Part shown: positions 9,056 to 16,982 of the stretch, piece after piece
Layout: each line of letters opens with the position of its first letter
Position numbering within the stretch: position 1 is the stretch's first letter
Source: Thiomicrorhabdus lithotrophica
Lineage (GTDB): Bacteria > Pseudomonadota > Gammaproteobacteria > Thiomicrospirales > Thiomicrospiraceae
Assembly: GCF_029201445.1 (NCBI RefSeq)
Contig: NZ_CP102381.1
Coordinates: 1,922,001 to 1,986,000 of the forward strand
Direction: 5' to 3'
Length of the DNA: 64,000 bases
Notes under the pieces: model-generated
The model's database searches: none
Told to the model about the DNA's origin: nothing
The model's input: only the letters and a program-made list of their open reading frames with translations
Made by a program: the position numbers and the translations under genes

Positions 9056-9541
9056 TTATACCCCTACTAGAACTGATAATGGATTAACTGTGGCCGCTTG
9101 CTGCACCTCTGTTAATCCGTGTGTGTATAGTGCTTCCATGTATTCAGCGGTTAAATCTGCGTCCTCGGCAACGGCATTTGTGTTTTTTAATTCTAGCGTT
9201 AAACCAACCTGGTAAAAACTTTTGCCGTCTTGCACTTTACCTATAAGCTGAGAGGTAATTGACCCTTCTAAGATTCGACACTCTACCTGCCGATACCCCT
9301 CACCCGTTTCGATATTGGCGTTAAACCAATCCCATGCCGATTTGAGTATGAATATTTCAAACACGGCCATTTGGTCAACGGTTAGCTTTTGCGTAACACT
9401 AACCCTTGTGCGCTGATTGGCTTTACGTCTTTGAATTGCATTACCTGAGCTTAGCTGTGTACGCCTAATACCTGGATTAAGCTGATAGGCATAACCTTCT
9501 TGCAAAAAGCCGCCTAGAATTTGTGGATAATCTATTGCCAT
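9056..9541 (-). CDS. Hypothetical phage tail protein
   Basis: 161 aa. Features include RRTQLSSGNAIQRRKANQRTRVSVTQKLTVDQMAVF and a central W-rich segment FILKSAWDWFNANIETGEGYRQVECRIL. It starts in a TAATG overlap with the stop of the J-like gene, so it is translationally coupled to it. I recognise the type as a small distal tail protein but not a named family. Confidence 0.7.
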   Translation of the reverse strand: MAIDYPQILGGFLQEGYAYQLNPGIRRTQLSSGNAIQRRKANQRTRVSVTQKLTVDQMAVFEIFILKSAWDWFNANIETGEGYRQVECRILEGSITSQLIGKVQDGKSFYQVGLTLELKNTNAVAEDADLTAEYMEALYTHGLTEVQQAATVNPLSVLVGV

Positions 9542-11217
9542 TAGGCATACACCCTTTCGTCGTAATTTATAGCGGTTAAAGAAACCTGCTCGCCACTTGG
9601 TTCAATACTGACAATCGCCACAGTTTCATTTAGATTTCTAAAGCTATCCGAAACCGTGACCACATCACCAACATTTACCGTGTTACCAACTAACTCTGTT
9701 TGCCATGAGATGGTTTTATTACGGTATTGTTGCTGGTTGTATAAATAAACAGCGTGATTAAGCGCCACCGCACCATCAGTACAGCCAAACAATTCAACTT
9801 GTCTTGGATTTACCGCATTAGAGGGATGGGTTGCGAACTGCTCAACCATTGTATCTGGATGAAACCAGCGCACTTTAATGCCGTCGCTATCCGTGTCTTG
9901 AATAAAGCGCATTTGTATTTGAATTGAGTCTTGAACAATATTATTGTCATCAAACACGTAACTTACCGCCCTTGCTCGATCAACAAAGAATGTGACATTG
10001 CCATCGGCATCACGCACTGGGTAGGCTCTTGCAATGGCCGCTATACGTTTTAAGGTGTCGTGAATACCTGCTTGAGTGTCTAAAATGCCGTTTATGACTG
10101 TGACATCTGCCGTGTCTAAAATAGCAGCATTTAATTGTGCAGCATCTAGACCTGCTTGTTGCCAAACATATTCAACCGCTTGGCGAACCGTTGCAGCTTG
10201 CGGGTTCGAAGCTTTAGCCATAATTTTAGTTTCTGCCGCTTTTGATAGCTCGGCATTGGCCTCTATTCGCATAGGTACTCGCCAAAGATTATTGCTTTGA
10301 ACCTTAAGGCTATCCATCCAAATTTCACCAAAATGACAGGCATTGACACCACCCGTCGTTAAGTTGTTTTGCTGGCGCGTTAACGTGACTGCTACCACAT
10401 CACCTGCCACTACAGCCATTGAGAAATCTTTATTGCTATAAATAGGCTCTACAGAAGCCGAACCATTAATGGTATGAACAGCATCATTAACCACTGTCTC
10501 GGTTAAGTCTGCATGCTTAATCACCACTTTGATATTAATACCTAATGAGGTGGCAACGGGATCACCATTGCTTAACGTGTACAAACCACGCTGACACAGA
10601 AAGTTAAAATACAAACTGGTTGTGCCGGCTAATGTCATGGCAGGGAAAAGGTATTCACCATAAACACCATCGTTATCTGCATCTTTGGCAATTTCAGCAC
10701 CCGCTACACCGTCTATTTTTAAAACGTTGTGATAAACAGGATCTAAAATCAAACCCGAATCACTTACCGAAACCAACTCTTTTGATTGGCCTGAAGCAAC
10801 CCCTGGCGCTAACACTTCCGAATAAATACCTTTAAAATTTGCAATAGGGCTTTGACCCACAAAGAATTCAACATTAGAATCTAAATTGCCATTACCTAGC
10901 GACAAAATGTAATAGGTATACTCTTTGCCAGCTTTGTAAATTTTGTATGGGTTATTCACAATGTCTGGGTAAAATTTGACCGTACCCACCACCACTGGAA
11001 TAGCACCACCCACACGCGCTTGGTTTTGCCGTATACCATTTGAATACGTGGGGCTTTGACTGGTTGGCAAACGATTGTAATCAACGGATGGAATATCAAC
11101 ATTTACCATATCCATAACGGCTTGAGAGGCAAAACCAATGGCCGCACCAATCGCAATGGCCGCCGCACCACCCCAACCAATACCACCAATAACTGCACCA
11201 ACAACTGCTAACGCCAT
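9541..11217 (-). CDS. Tail tip protein of the J/TipJ type
   Basis: 558 aa. An N-terminal glycine/alanine-rich hydrophobic stretch (about 1-35, VVGAVIGGIGWGGAAAIAIG) is followed by PVVVGTVKFYPDIVNNPYKIY and EYTYYILSLGNGNLDSN, the pattern of TipJ/J N-terminal domains. Later beta-rich domains resemble baseplate-hub folds (DTQAGIHDTLKRIAAIARAYPVRDADGNVTFF). Lambda J is about 1130 aa, so this is a short form lacking much of the receptor-binding part. Its neighbours (NlpC-like, DUF1833-like, tape measure) fit the lambda order. Confidence 0.82.
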   Translation of the reverse strand: MALAVVGAVIGGIGWGGAAAIAIGAAIGFASQAVMDMVNVDIPSVDYNRLPTSQSPTYSNGIRQNQARVGGAIPVVVGTVKFYPDIVNNPYKIYKAGKEYTYYILSLGNGNLDSNVEFFVGQSPIANFKGIYSEVLAPGVASGQSKELVSVSDSGLILDPVYHNVLKIDGVAGAEIAKDADNDGVYGEYLFPAMTLAGTTSLYFNFLCQRGLYTLSNGDPVATSLGINIKVVIKHADLTETVVNDAVHTINGSASVEPIYSNKDFSMAVVAGDVVAVTLTRQQNNLTTGGVNACHFGEIWMDSLKVQSNNLWRVPMRIEANAELSKAAETKIMAKASNPQAATVRQAVEYVWQQAGLDAAQLNAAILDTADVTVINGILDTQAGIHDTLKRIAAIARAYPVRDADGNVTFFVDRARAVSYVFDDNNIVQDSIQIQMRFIQDTDSDGIKVRWFHPDTMVEQFATHPSNAVNPRQVELFGCTDGAVALNHAVYLYNQQQYRNKTISWQTELVGNTVNVGDVVTVSDSFRNLNETVAIVSIEPSGEQVSLTAINYDERVYA

Positions 11218-11561
11218 TACACAACCTCTGTATTTAAGTATTTAATAACACCCAACCCAAACTCTTTGGCCTGCTGTTCATTAAGTGAATAATCGCCACG
11301 CTCAGTAGAGATATGAATTAACCCATTTTGATAAAACCCAAAATGATGAATGATTGTCTTTGCACTCATTAACACAATACACCCATCTCTTGGACGATCA
11401 GCTAAACCAAAGTGCTTAACTAAACGCAAAGCCCCCCGATGAATTTGGACCGGCTCCATTGGGTTTTCGCCTTGTTGCTGAACAGGGCAATCGTGACCCC
11501 AATACGCCTTGTAGCAACGCAACACGGCATGCCAACAATTGTTTGTTTTTCTGTTGTACAT
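11217..11561 (-). CDS. NlpC/P60-like cysteine peptidase of the tail tip
   Basis: 114 aa. The start NNCWHAVLRCYKAYWG places a cysteine at the head of a helix, as in NlpC/P60 enzymes. The second half has HHFGFYQNGLIHIS, giving the catalytic histidine region. It corresponds to lambda K, which is thought to cut peptidoglycan during DNA entry or help tail assembly. Start and stop overlap its neighbours (TAATG type). Confidence 0.75.
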   Translation of the reverse strand: MYNRKTNNCWHAVLRCYKAYWGHDCPVQQQGENPMEPVQIHRGALRLVKHFGLADRPRDGCIVLMSAKTIIHHFGFYQNGLIHISTERGDYSLNEQQAKEFGLGVIKYLNTEVV

Positions 11562-12046
11562 TACACCGCTTCCAGGCCAGGGTATTTATCCGGCTCATAT
11601 AAATCGACTGGGTATTTTTTATTAATAATATCCGGGCGTTTACAGCTAAAGTTAGCAATAGACCCATCCGCAGACAGTGACTCAGCCCTAAACGGCATAA
11701 CCAAAACAGGCTGCATTAACGAACCTAACGCAAGTTTGTGGCTCTCTAAAAACAGATACAAATCCACATTCACTTCTGAGAAGCCGTGGTTTGTTAACAA
11801 ACCACTAATTTCATCATCTACATCGTCAATTTGCACACTGGTAGAAAAATCGCCATTACCCATACGCTTAGGCCACATAGCCAAACACGCACGCGCTTCT
11901 AGTGTTTTAACTACCCCGCCAACCGTTACTGACATATCTTCAAGCTGATCGCAAAACCAACGATTATGCACGCCAGCTTGTAGATTTATGCCAAGCATGA
12001 GAATGTCATCAGACCCTTCTAAATAGGCTTGTAAATCTGCATTCAT
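11561..12046 (-). CDS. DUF1833-like minor tail protein
   Basis: 161 aa. The C-terminal KRPDIINKKYPVDLYEPDKYPGLE resembles the conserved end of DUF1833/minor tail proteins found next to NlpC-type tail genes. It begins in a 4-nt overlap with the tape-measure stop. In the lambda order it would occupy the M/L position. The family assignment is from memory and moderate. Confidence 0.68.
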   Translation of the reverse strand: MNADLQAYLEGSDDILMLGINLQAGVHNRWFCDQLEDMSVTVGGVVKTLEARACLAMWPKRMGNGDFSTSVQIDDVDDEISGLLTNHGFSEVNVDLYLFLESHKLALGSLMQPVLVMPFRAESLSADGSIANFSCKRPDIINKKYPVDLYEPDKYPGLEAV

Positions 12047-14076
12047 CGGTATGTTCCGTATGTCTGTTCAAACGCGGTATTCATTGGGCTGACACCCTTA
12101 ACAATATCTTTAGCCATCACACCTGAGACTTGATCTGTTAAGAATCGAATATCAATTTGACCGTCTTTTTCTGTTACCTCTGCCGCACCTGGAGCATTGT
12201 GAATATTTACCACCACACCGCCAGCACCATTGCCATTGGCATTGGCAAGATTACGGATTACCTCAGCTTGCGCTTTAGGTAAGACCATTTCTTTTTCATG
12301 CAACTGGGTAACTGGGTTAACACCCGCAGGAATATCAAAACCACCTTCTGCTGAAGGTGTGAATTGCTGAGAACTAATAGAGGAAACTTGCGCCAAACCA
12401 AACGCCACGGCAGAAGCCGCCGCCGCAGCACCTAACGCTGGGCCAATAAACGGAATACCAACCATGGCTTTATAAGCACTGGTTGCCATTTGATAGGTGT
12501 CAATTGTGGTTTGTACAATGGCCGCTTTTTTACCAATCTCAAACATTTCTTTTGAGTTGGTATTCATCAAATTGGCAATCATGCCAAAACCTTCACTAGC
12601 CGTAGCAAGTTGAGAGCGCTGGTAATCTTCTTCAATTTGATTTTTAATGCGTGCCGCTTGCTCTACCGATACCGCTTCTTGATCCAAAGCGTTTTGCACC
12701 ATCGCCAAACGCTCATCACGAAACATTTGCTCACGGTCTAACCCTTCGGCATAAAGTGAACTAAGCGTTTGCATTTGGTTTTGTGCTGCGGCAATATCAG
12801 AATCAAACAGGCCTGTTTGCTCATCGAGCATGCCAGACCAATCACTAGTAGCGGATGGCGTAGCAAACGGATTGTCACCAAAATCAGAAGTTTGGGAATC
12901 CAGCATTTGCCGCCAGTCATCACCTTTAACCACTGCTGGCTTTTTAGGTGGTGTTGCACCAATGTTTACTGGTGGCAATACCGTTGGCTTATTACTTGGT
13001 TTGGCACTATTTCGGCCAGATAATAGAGTATCTATCTCTTTTAAAATTTCTTTTCTACGTTTCGTCAATGCCTTTAATTGCGTAACGTCTTCATCAACAT
13101 CATAACCAATGCCAAAAATCCAACTTTGCTTTGGATTAAGCAAAGGTTCACGCTGTCTATCTAATTTATCTAACTGCAAATAAAGCGACGTTAGCGGGTC
13201 AGCCGCAGCAGCCGCGGTTTCTCGCTGAATTTTTAGCGTTTCATTTATTGATTTAAATTTATTATTTAAGGTATCTAAAATGCCTGACTCGTTAACAAAC
13301 GTAACCATCGTGCCTTTAAATGAAGCCTGTAAATCGGTCAACTCATCATTAAATCTTTCAGCCCCTTTTGCCGCTTTATCATCAAATGCAATCCCCATAG
13401 AAATGGCATTTTTTTGCAAACGATTAATCTCGGCTGAGCCTTCTGATAAGGTATTAACAAGGTTTACACCCTCAGTATCGAACAACTTAAAGGCTAAGCG
13501 CACACGGTCTGATTGCGAATCAACTTGAGCCATTTGGTCAGCAATAGCTTTAAAGGCTTGTTCTGGTGACATCGCATTTAGTGCTTGTGCATCTAAACCC
13601 AGCTCAGCTATTGCGTTACGTGCTTCACCTGTACCTTGAGCGGCTTCGGCTAATCTACGTGTCATACGTTGCAACGCTACATCAAATTGCGCTCCTGTCA
13701 TTTCTGACGTTTGCTCAACCGCATAACGTAAACTGGTTAATTCTTGCGTTGTAAGCCCAAGTTTATCGGCTGTTTTGCCTGCACGGTCCATTTCGTCTGT
13801 TAGTGACGTTAACCAAACAAACCCCGCACCACCTGCTGCACCCGCTATTGCAAAAGCGGCACCCATACCACGCGCTATTAAAACCGCAGAGTTCTGCAAC
13901 TTGTTCATTTTTACCAGGCGATTTTCTACCAGGCTTAATGCACGTGAAGACTCTGAACCCGCTTTTTTATTTGCGCTTTCAAATTGCTTAGCACCTTTAG
14001 TAGCAGAACCAACGGCTGAATTAAAAGGTTTTGCATCGGCATCAAGTATATATTTTAATCTTTCACCCATGAGCAA
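12043..14076 (-). CDS. Tail tape measure protein
   Basis: 677 aa, the longest tail gene, as expected for the protein that sets tail length. An N-terminal helical part has RGMGAAFAIAGAAGGAGFVWL and AEAAQGTGEARNAIAELGLDAQALNAM, typical of TMP domains. A charged proline-rich linker lies around 370-410. The C-terminal hydrophobic region GIPFIGPALGAAAAASAVAFGLAQV is followed by GGFDIPAGVNPVTQLHEKEMVLPKAQAEVI, a common tape-measure ending. It is preceded by the G/GT chaperone genes. Confidence 0.92.
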   Translation of the reverse strand: MLMGERLKYILDADAKPFNSAVGSATKGAKQFESANKKAGSESSRALSLVENRLVKMNKLQNSAVLIARGMGAAFAIAGAAGGAGFVWLTSLTDEMDRAGKTADKLGLTTQELTSLRYAVEQTSEMTGAQFDVALQRMTRRLAEAAQGTGEARNAIAELGLDAQALNAMSPEQAFKAIADQMAQVDSQSDRVRLAFKLFDTEGVNLVNTLSEGSAEINRLQKNAISMGIAFDDKAAKGAERFNDELTDLQASFKGTMVTFVNESGILDTLNNKFKSINETLKIQRETAAAAADPLTSLYLQLDKLDRQREPLLNPKQSWIFGIGYDVDEDVTQLKALTKRRKEILKEIDTLLSGRNSAKPSNKPTVLPPVNIGATPPKKPAVVKGDDWRQMLDSQTSDFGDNPFATPSATSDWSGMLDEQTGLFDSDIAAAQNQMQTLSSLYAEGLDREQMFRDERLAMVQNALDQEAVSVEQAARIKNQIEEDYQRSQLATASEGFGMIANLMNTNSKEMFEIGKKAAIVQTTIDTYQMATSAYKAMVGIPFIGPALGAAAAASAVAFGLAQVSSISSQQFTPSAEGGFDIPAGVNPVTQLHEKEMVLPKAQAEVIRNLANANGNGAGGVVVNIHNAPGAAEVTEKDGQIDIRFLTDQVSGVMAKDIVKGVSPMNTAFEQTYGTYR

Positions 14077-14079
14077 CCC

Positions 14080-14681
14080 TTATTTCATCATTGATTCAAA
14101 TACTTCTTCAGTAAGCTTTTGTTTTGGTGGTTTTAGATGATCTGGCAAGAAGTCGGACGGCTTTGTTTTATTGCCAGCCATGTTTGCAGTTAAAGACATT
14201 ATTTCGGCATGTTGAATAGCCTGATGAACATACCCAAACGGCTCAATCGAAAAATAAGCCATTTGTTCAGTTAGTTCCTGATGGCTTATGTTTTGCCTAA
14301 TCCACGATTTAGGTACGCCCCATTGTGTGGAAAGCCTATGTAACATTAGCTCAGATTGGTCTTTCTTTAGGCTTTCAACGTCTTTCCCTGTGCGTTCTGG
14401 TACTCCCAAAATGCGGTAATAATAGGCTTTAATGACGAATCAATGGCACCCGTAATAAGACTATCATCTGAGTCTGTAAAATAGGGGTTACCAGACTCAT
14501 CAAGCACCGCTGTCTTTAATAAAAACAGCGTTGCTTTTATAGGGTCGTTTTCAGCAACCGAATAATAAGTTGCTGTTTCTGACATTGAAAAACGGCGTAA
14601 CTTTAATGCTAAGCCGTCTTTTTTATATGGCACAGAATCCGTAATAGCCTGATTCTTTTTTAATAGCTCTCGTAAATCCAT
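14080..14681 (-). CDS. Tail assembly chaperone GT fusion made by -1 frameshift
   Basis: The zero-frame gene (14367-14681) is followed by an overlapping -1-frame ORF ending at 14080. In the overlap the coding strand reads GGGAAAG (14388-14382), with codons GGA AAG in frame, which is the same slippery heptamer and register as lambda G/T. A -1 slip gives about 200 aa: 100 residues of G, then DVESLKKDQSELM and the T domain ending KLTEEVFESMMK. The downstream ORF has no ATG near its beginning, which supports expression only by frameshift. The fusion guides tail-tube assembly on the tape measure. Confidence 0.85.
14367..14681 (-). CDS. Tail assembly chaperone, G-type
   Basis: 104 aa, non-frameshifted product. 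Helical, with KKDGLALKLRRFSMSETATYYSV near the start, and ends FWEYQNAQGKTLKA. It lies between the tube protein and tape measure, as lambda gpG does. The slippery heptamer lies 15 nt before its stop codon. Confidence 0.82.
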   Translation of the reverse strand: MDLRELLKKNQAITDSVPYKKDGLALKLRRFSMSETATYYSVAENDPIKATLFLLKTAVLDESGNPYFTDSDDSLITGAIDSSLKPIITAFWEYQNAQGKTLKA

Positions 14682-14686
14682 TCAAA

Positions 14687-15085
14687 CTATCCTTTTACTG
14701 GCTTTCCAGACTGTTTAGCATTAATCACATGCTCTAATACATCACCTGAAGGGTCTGACTTATAACCAGACAATGCATACGTTACCGTGAAAACAGTCGT
14801 TGACGGCAGGGTGTAACGAATATCAATCGTTTTTCGTAAGTCTGCTGCGGCCAACAGATCTTGCTCAGCAGTTACACCCGTATCTATAATGCGTAATGAA
14901 GCATCTGGCGTATCCATTCGCCCGCCAGTGTACTCATTTACCGTGTCTTTTAGACCTGTCACATCAATGAATGAGCCATCCACACCAAACTCAGGCACTT
15001 CTTTCAATTTTGGAAGTTCTTTCCATGTAGTGCCGCCGTCTTCTGTAAACTCAGTGATCGTACCCGCCATTAGTTCATAAGCCAT
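14687..15085 (-). CDS. Major tail tube protein
   Basis: 132 aa. The pattern GTITEFTEDGGTTWKELPKL, FIDVTGLKDTVNEYTGGRMDTPDASL and FTVTYALSGYKSDPSGDV is typical of siphophage tube proteins (lambda V-like fold). It sits between the tail terminator and the G/GT chaperone, the conserved position, and follows the upstream stop by 15 nt. Confidence 0.85.
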   Translation of the reverse strand: MAYELMAGTITEFTEDGGTTWKELPKLKEVPEFGVDGSFIDVTGLKDTVNEYTGGRMDTPDASLRIIDTGVTAEQDLLAAADLRKTIDIRYTLPSTTVFTVTYALSGYKSDPSGDVLEHVINAKQSGKPVKG

Positions 15086-15100
15086 TACATTTCTCCTGTA

Positions 15101-15487
15101 TTAAGCTATGGTTTTAAAAGTGTAAATATCACGCCAATAGATTGTGCTTTTATTCACGTCTACGACTTGACCTTCTGTAAATTCAACCCCTGAAATTACG
15201 GAGTCGTTGATTATTAATCCCGTTAAGGCAGTTTTAATTTTTTTACGCAGCGCATCAATTTGATCGTTTTTTGCACCCACTCTTAGGGCAAATGAAACGG
15301 CTGTTTCTTGCTCATGACCTCTTACATTTGCGCGGCCAAGAGCTCGTTCACCAGCCGGATGATAAAACACCGCTGGGAGCTTTGAGTTTTCGACACTAAA
15401 GCCTACATAATCCATATCTGTGGCATGCTCTAGCGTTTTAATCTCTACAATTGTTTGAAGTGCTGCAACAACTAAATCAAAGTTCAA
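15101..15487 (-). CDS. Tail terminator protein, TTG start
   Basis: 128 aa. GGAGG lies 6 nt before the TTG at 15487, giving MNFDLVVAALQTIVEIKTLEHATD; the frame is open further upstream but without a ribosome site. The SVENSKLPAVFYHPAGERALG and VSFALRVGAKNDQIDALRKKIKTAL pattern fits Gp37/lambda U-type proteins that cap the tail tube. It overlaps the end of the FII-like gene. Confidence 0.75.
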   Translation of the reverse strand: MNFDLVVAALQTIVEIKTLEHATDMDYVGFSVENSKLPAVFYHPAGERALGRANVRGHEQETAVSFALRVGAKNDQIDALRKKIKTALTGLIINDSVISGVEFTEGQVVDVNKSTIYWRDIYTFKTIA

Positions 15488-15749
15488 GGTACACCTCCAC
15501 AATGCCATCTAAACCAATTACTGGTTCTTTAAATACATTCAATGTATTACCATTGATAACGACTTGCGAATCCGTTAAAAATTTATCTTTATCTTCAGGC
15601 TTTACCGTTAAATAAATAGTTGAATCCATATGTCCAAATTCTGCACCTTCAGTATCTGATTGCTCTTCAACAATGACTGTTACTTCAACACCATCTACGG
15701 TAACAATCTCTCCAAAAACCTCAAAGAACGGAGCTTGCTCTATATCCAT
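15477..15749 (-). CDS. Head-tail joining protein, lambda FII-like
   Basis: 90 aa. MDIEQAPFFEVFGEIVTVDGVEVTVIV followed by short beta strands and ending GIVEVYLEL matches the small FII/attachment fold that completes the neck. It lies directly upstream of the tail terminator. The family call rests on length, start pattern and position. Confidence 0.72.
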   Translation of the reverse strand: MDIEQAPFFEVFGEIVTVDGVEVTVIVEEQSDTEGAEFGHMDSTIYLTVKPEDKDKFLTDSQVVINGNTLNVFKEPVIGLDGIVEVYLEL

Positions 15750-15751
15750 TG

Positions 15752-16468
15752 TTATCTCGCTGTTTTCATTGCACGTTTAATCCACCTGGCATGCAACATG
15801 TCAAAATTTGCATTCACACTTGCATCTATAGTTTCAAAATATCTCAAACGAGGTTTATAAACCGCTCTAGGTGCTTCGTAAAAATAGAGCTTTGGCTTTC
15901 TTTTGCTTACATCCCATATACCCGTCACCCCTCTTATGGTTGTGTAAGCCCACCGATCACTATTACCTTTTGAGCGTGAATTCTTATGACTGTTTGAATA
16001 AGGGTCTAATTGCGCCCTTAAACCGGACAGAATCTTATTCATCATGCCACCTGTAATGTTGCCGTTTATATTCTTACGAATACCAAAGCGAGCAATAATT
16101 AGGTTTTTTGATTGAGGCAAAAGCCCTCTTTGTTTTAATTGAGATTCTGAACGCTTATCTTTACGCTGACCGCCAAACACATGCAGCATATAAATTCGCT
16201 CTGCACTGTCTGAACCTGTCCAAAACTTATCTTTTGGGGCGATATAAGCCTGCGGGTTTGTTTTACTCGCATAACCTACTCGCGTTGAATTAATAAACCA
16301 GCGTGTTGGTTTATCAAATTCTCTTGCCACCTCTGCTTTTAAATCTTTATGAGCAATATTCATGGTTTCATTCACGGCTTTCATTTGCGCGAATGCTTGT
16401 TGTTTTGGCAAGCTTTGTATACGCTTTAGCAGGGCTTTTTCTTCAACCGATATAATTTGAATTTTCAT
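15752..16468 (-). CDS. Putative neck or tail-completion protein (Z position)
   Basis: 238 aa from the ATG at 16468, with AGGG upstream; the open frame extends to 16540 but that part includes a terminator hairpin. Basic, with REFDKPTRWFINSTRVGYASKTN, then RIYMLHVFGGQRKDKRSESQLKQRGLL. Proteins of this look lie between capsid and tail genes in many siphophages. Lambda Z is the positional counterpart, though here it precedes the FII-like gene. No firm family. Confidence 0.68.
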   Translation of the reverse strand: MKIQIISVEEKALLKRIQSLPKQQAFAQMKAVNETMNIAHKDLKAEVAREFDKPTRWFINSTRVGYASKTNPQAYIAPKDKFWTGSDSAERIYMLHVFGGQRKDKRSESQLKQRGLLPQSKNLIIARFGIRKNINGNITGGMMNKILSGLRAQLDPYSNSHKNSRSKGNSDRWAYTTIRGVTGIWDVSKRKPKLYFYEAPRAVYKPRLRYFETIDASVNANFDMLHARWIKRAMKTAR

Positions 16469-16494
16469 CGGCTTACCCTTTGATTTTTGCAGGC

Positions 16495-16520
16495 ATAAAA
16501 AAACCCGAATAAACGGGCTC
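16495..16520 (-). terminator. Intrinsic terminator inside the head-gene cluster
   Basis: On the minus strand AGCCCG, a short loop and CGGGTTTTTTT lie just before the Z-position gene. It probably tunes expression of capsid versus tail genes or is read through with the Q-type protein. Confidence 0.7.
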
Positions 16521-16585
16521 TTAAGTAAGCTTTTTAACAAAAGCCACTGTGAACAATGGCTTTTAGTAAAAGACTTGTTTTGACT

Positions 16586-16915
16586 TTATTCTGCTGGATT
16601 AACAGCTTCTAGTTGTTCACTTAGGTCTTTAATTTGTGCGTTGGCCGCTTCTAACTGTTCGGTTAAATCGGCAACGGATTTTTCTGAATCTGCCAACGAG
16701 CTTTGCACTTTTTTAAGTTCTTTGGCGCATTCTGAATTACTTGCAGGCGCAACACTTTTTGCCTTTAATTTGATTTTTTTGAGTGCCGCTTCGGTTTTCT
16801 CTGCACGTTTAGCCGCAACCAATCGCTTACCGTCACGATCAGACACTTCAACTACCGAATTAACATCCAGTGCTTCGCCTGCAATCCCACGAGCCTTTAA
16901 TAATTTCACTTTCAT
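16586..16915 (-). CDS. Phage head-region protein with C-terminal coiled coil
   Basis: 109 aa. The first 45 residues (MKVKLLKARGIAGEALDVNS, then VVEVSDRDGKRLVAAKRAE) form a small beta domain common in proteins next to capsid genes. Residues 65-105 are heptad-rich (SSLADSEKSVADLTEQLEAA). It sits just after the capsid gene, where lambda has FI. The function is unknown. Confidence 0.72.
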   Translation of the reverse strand: MKVKLLKARGIAGEALDVNSVVEVSDRDGKRLVAAKRAEKTEAALKKIKLKAKSVAPASNSECAKELKKVQSSLADSEKSVADLTEQLEAANAQIKDLSEQLEAVNPAE

Positions 16916-16934
16916 AATCTTTTTCCTTTAACTT

Positions 16935-16960
16935 AAAAGCTACCAGGCCTGGTAGCTTTT
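16935..16960. repeat. Palindromic repeat ACCAGGCCTGGT, copy 2, extended to 26 bp
   Basis: The core at 16942-16953 is flanked by AAAAGCT and AGCTTTT, so the whole 26 bp is a perfect palindrome ending in T runs. It probably works as a hairpin terminator between the capsid gene and the coiled-coil gene. Confidence 0.8.
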
Positions 16961-16982
16961 ATTTAGATGATTAACAGAGTTA

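Noticed and set aside
11439-11948. 169-codon plus-strand ORF opposite tail genes
   Set aside because: Antisense to two recognised tail genes; no family resemblance.
13775-14140. 121-codon plus-strand ORF at the tape-measure start
   Set aside because: Shadow frame of an alanine-rich helical gene.
14080-14409. Second tail-chaperone ORF as an independent gene
   Set aside because: No ATG near its beginning and an exact GGGAAAG heptamer in register point to frameshift expression.
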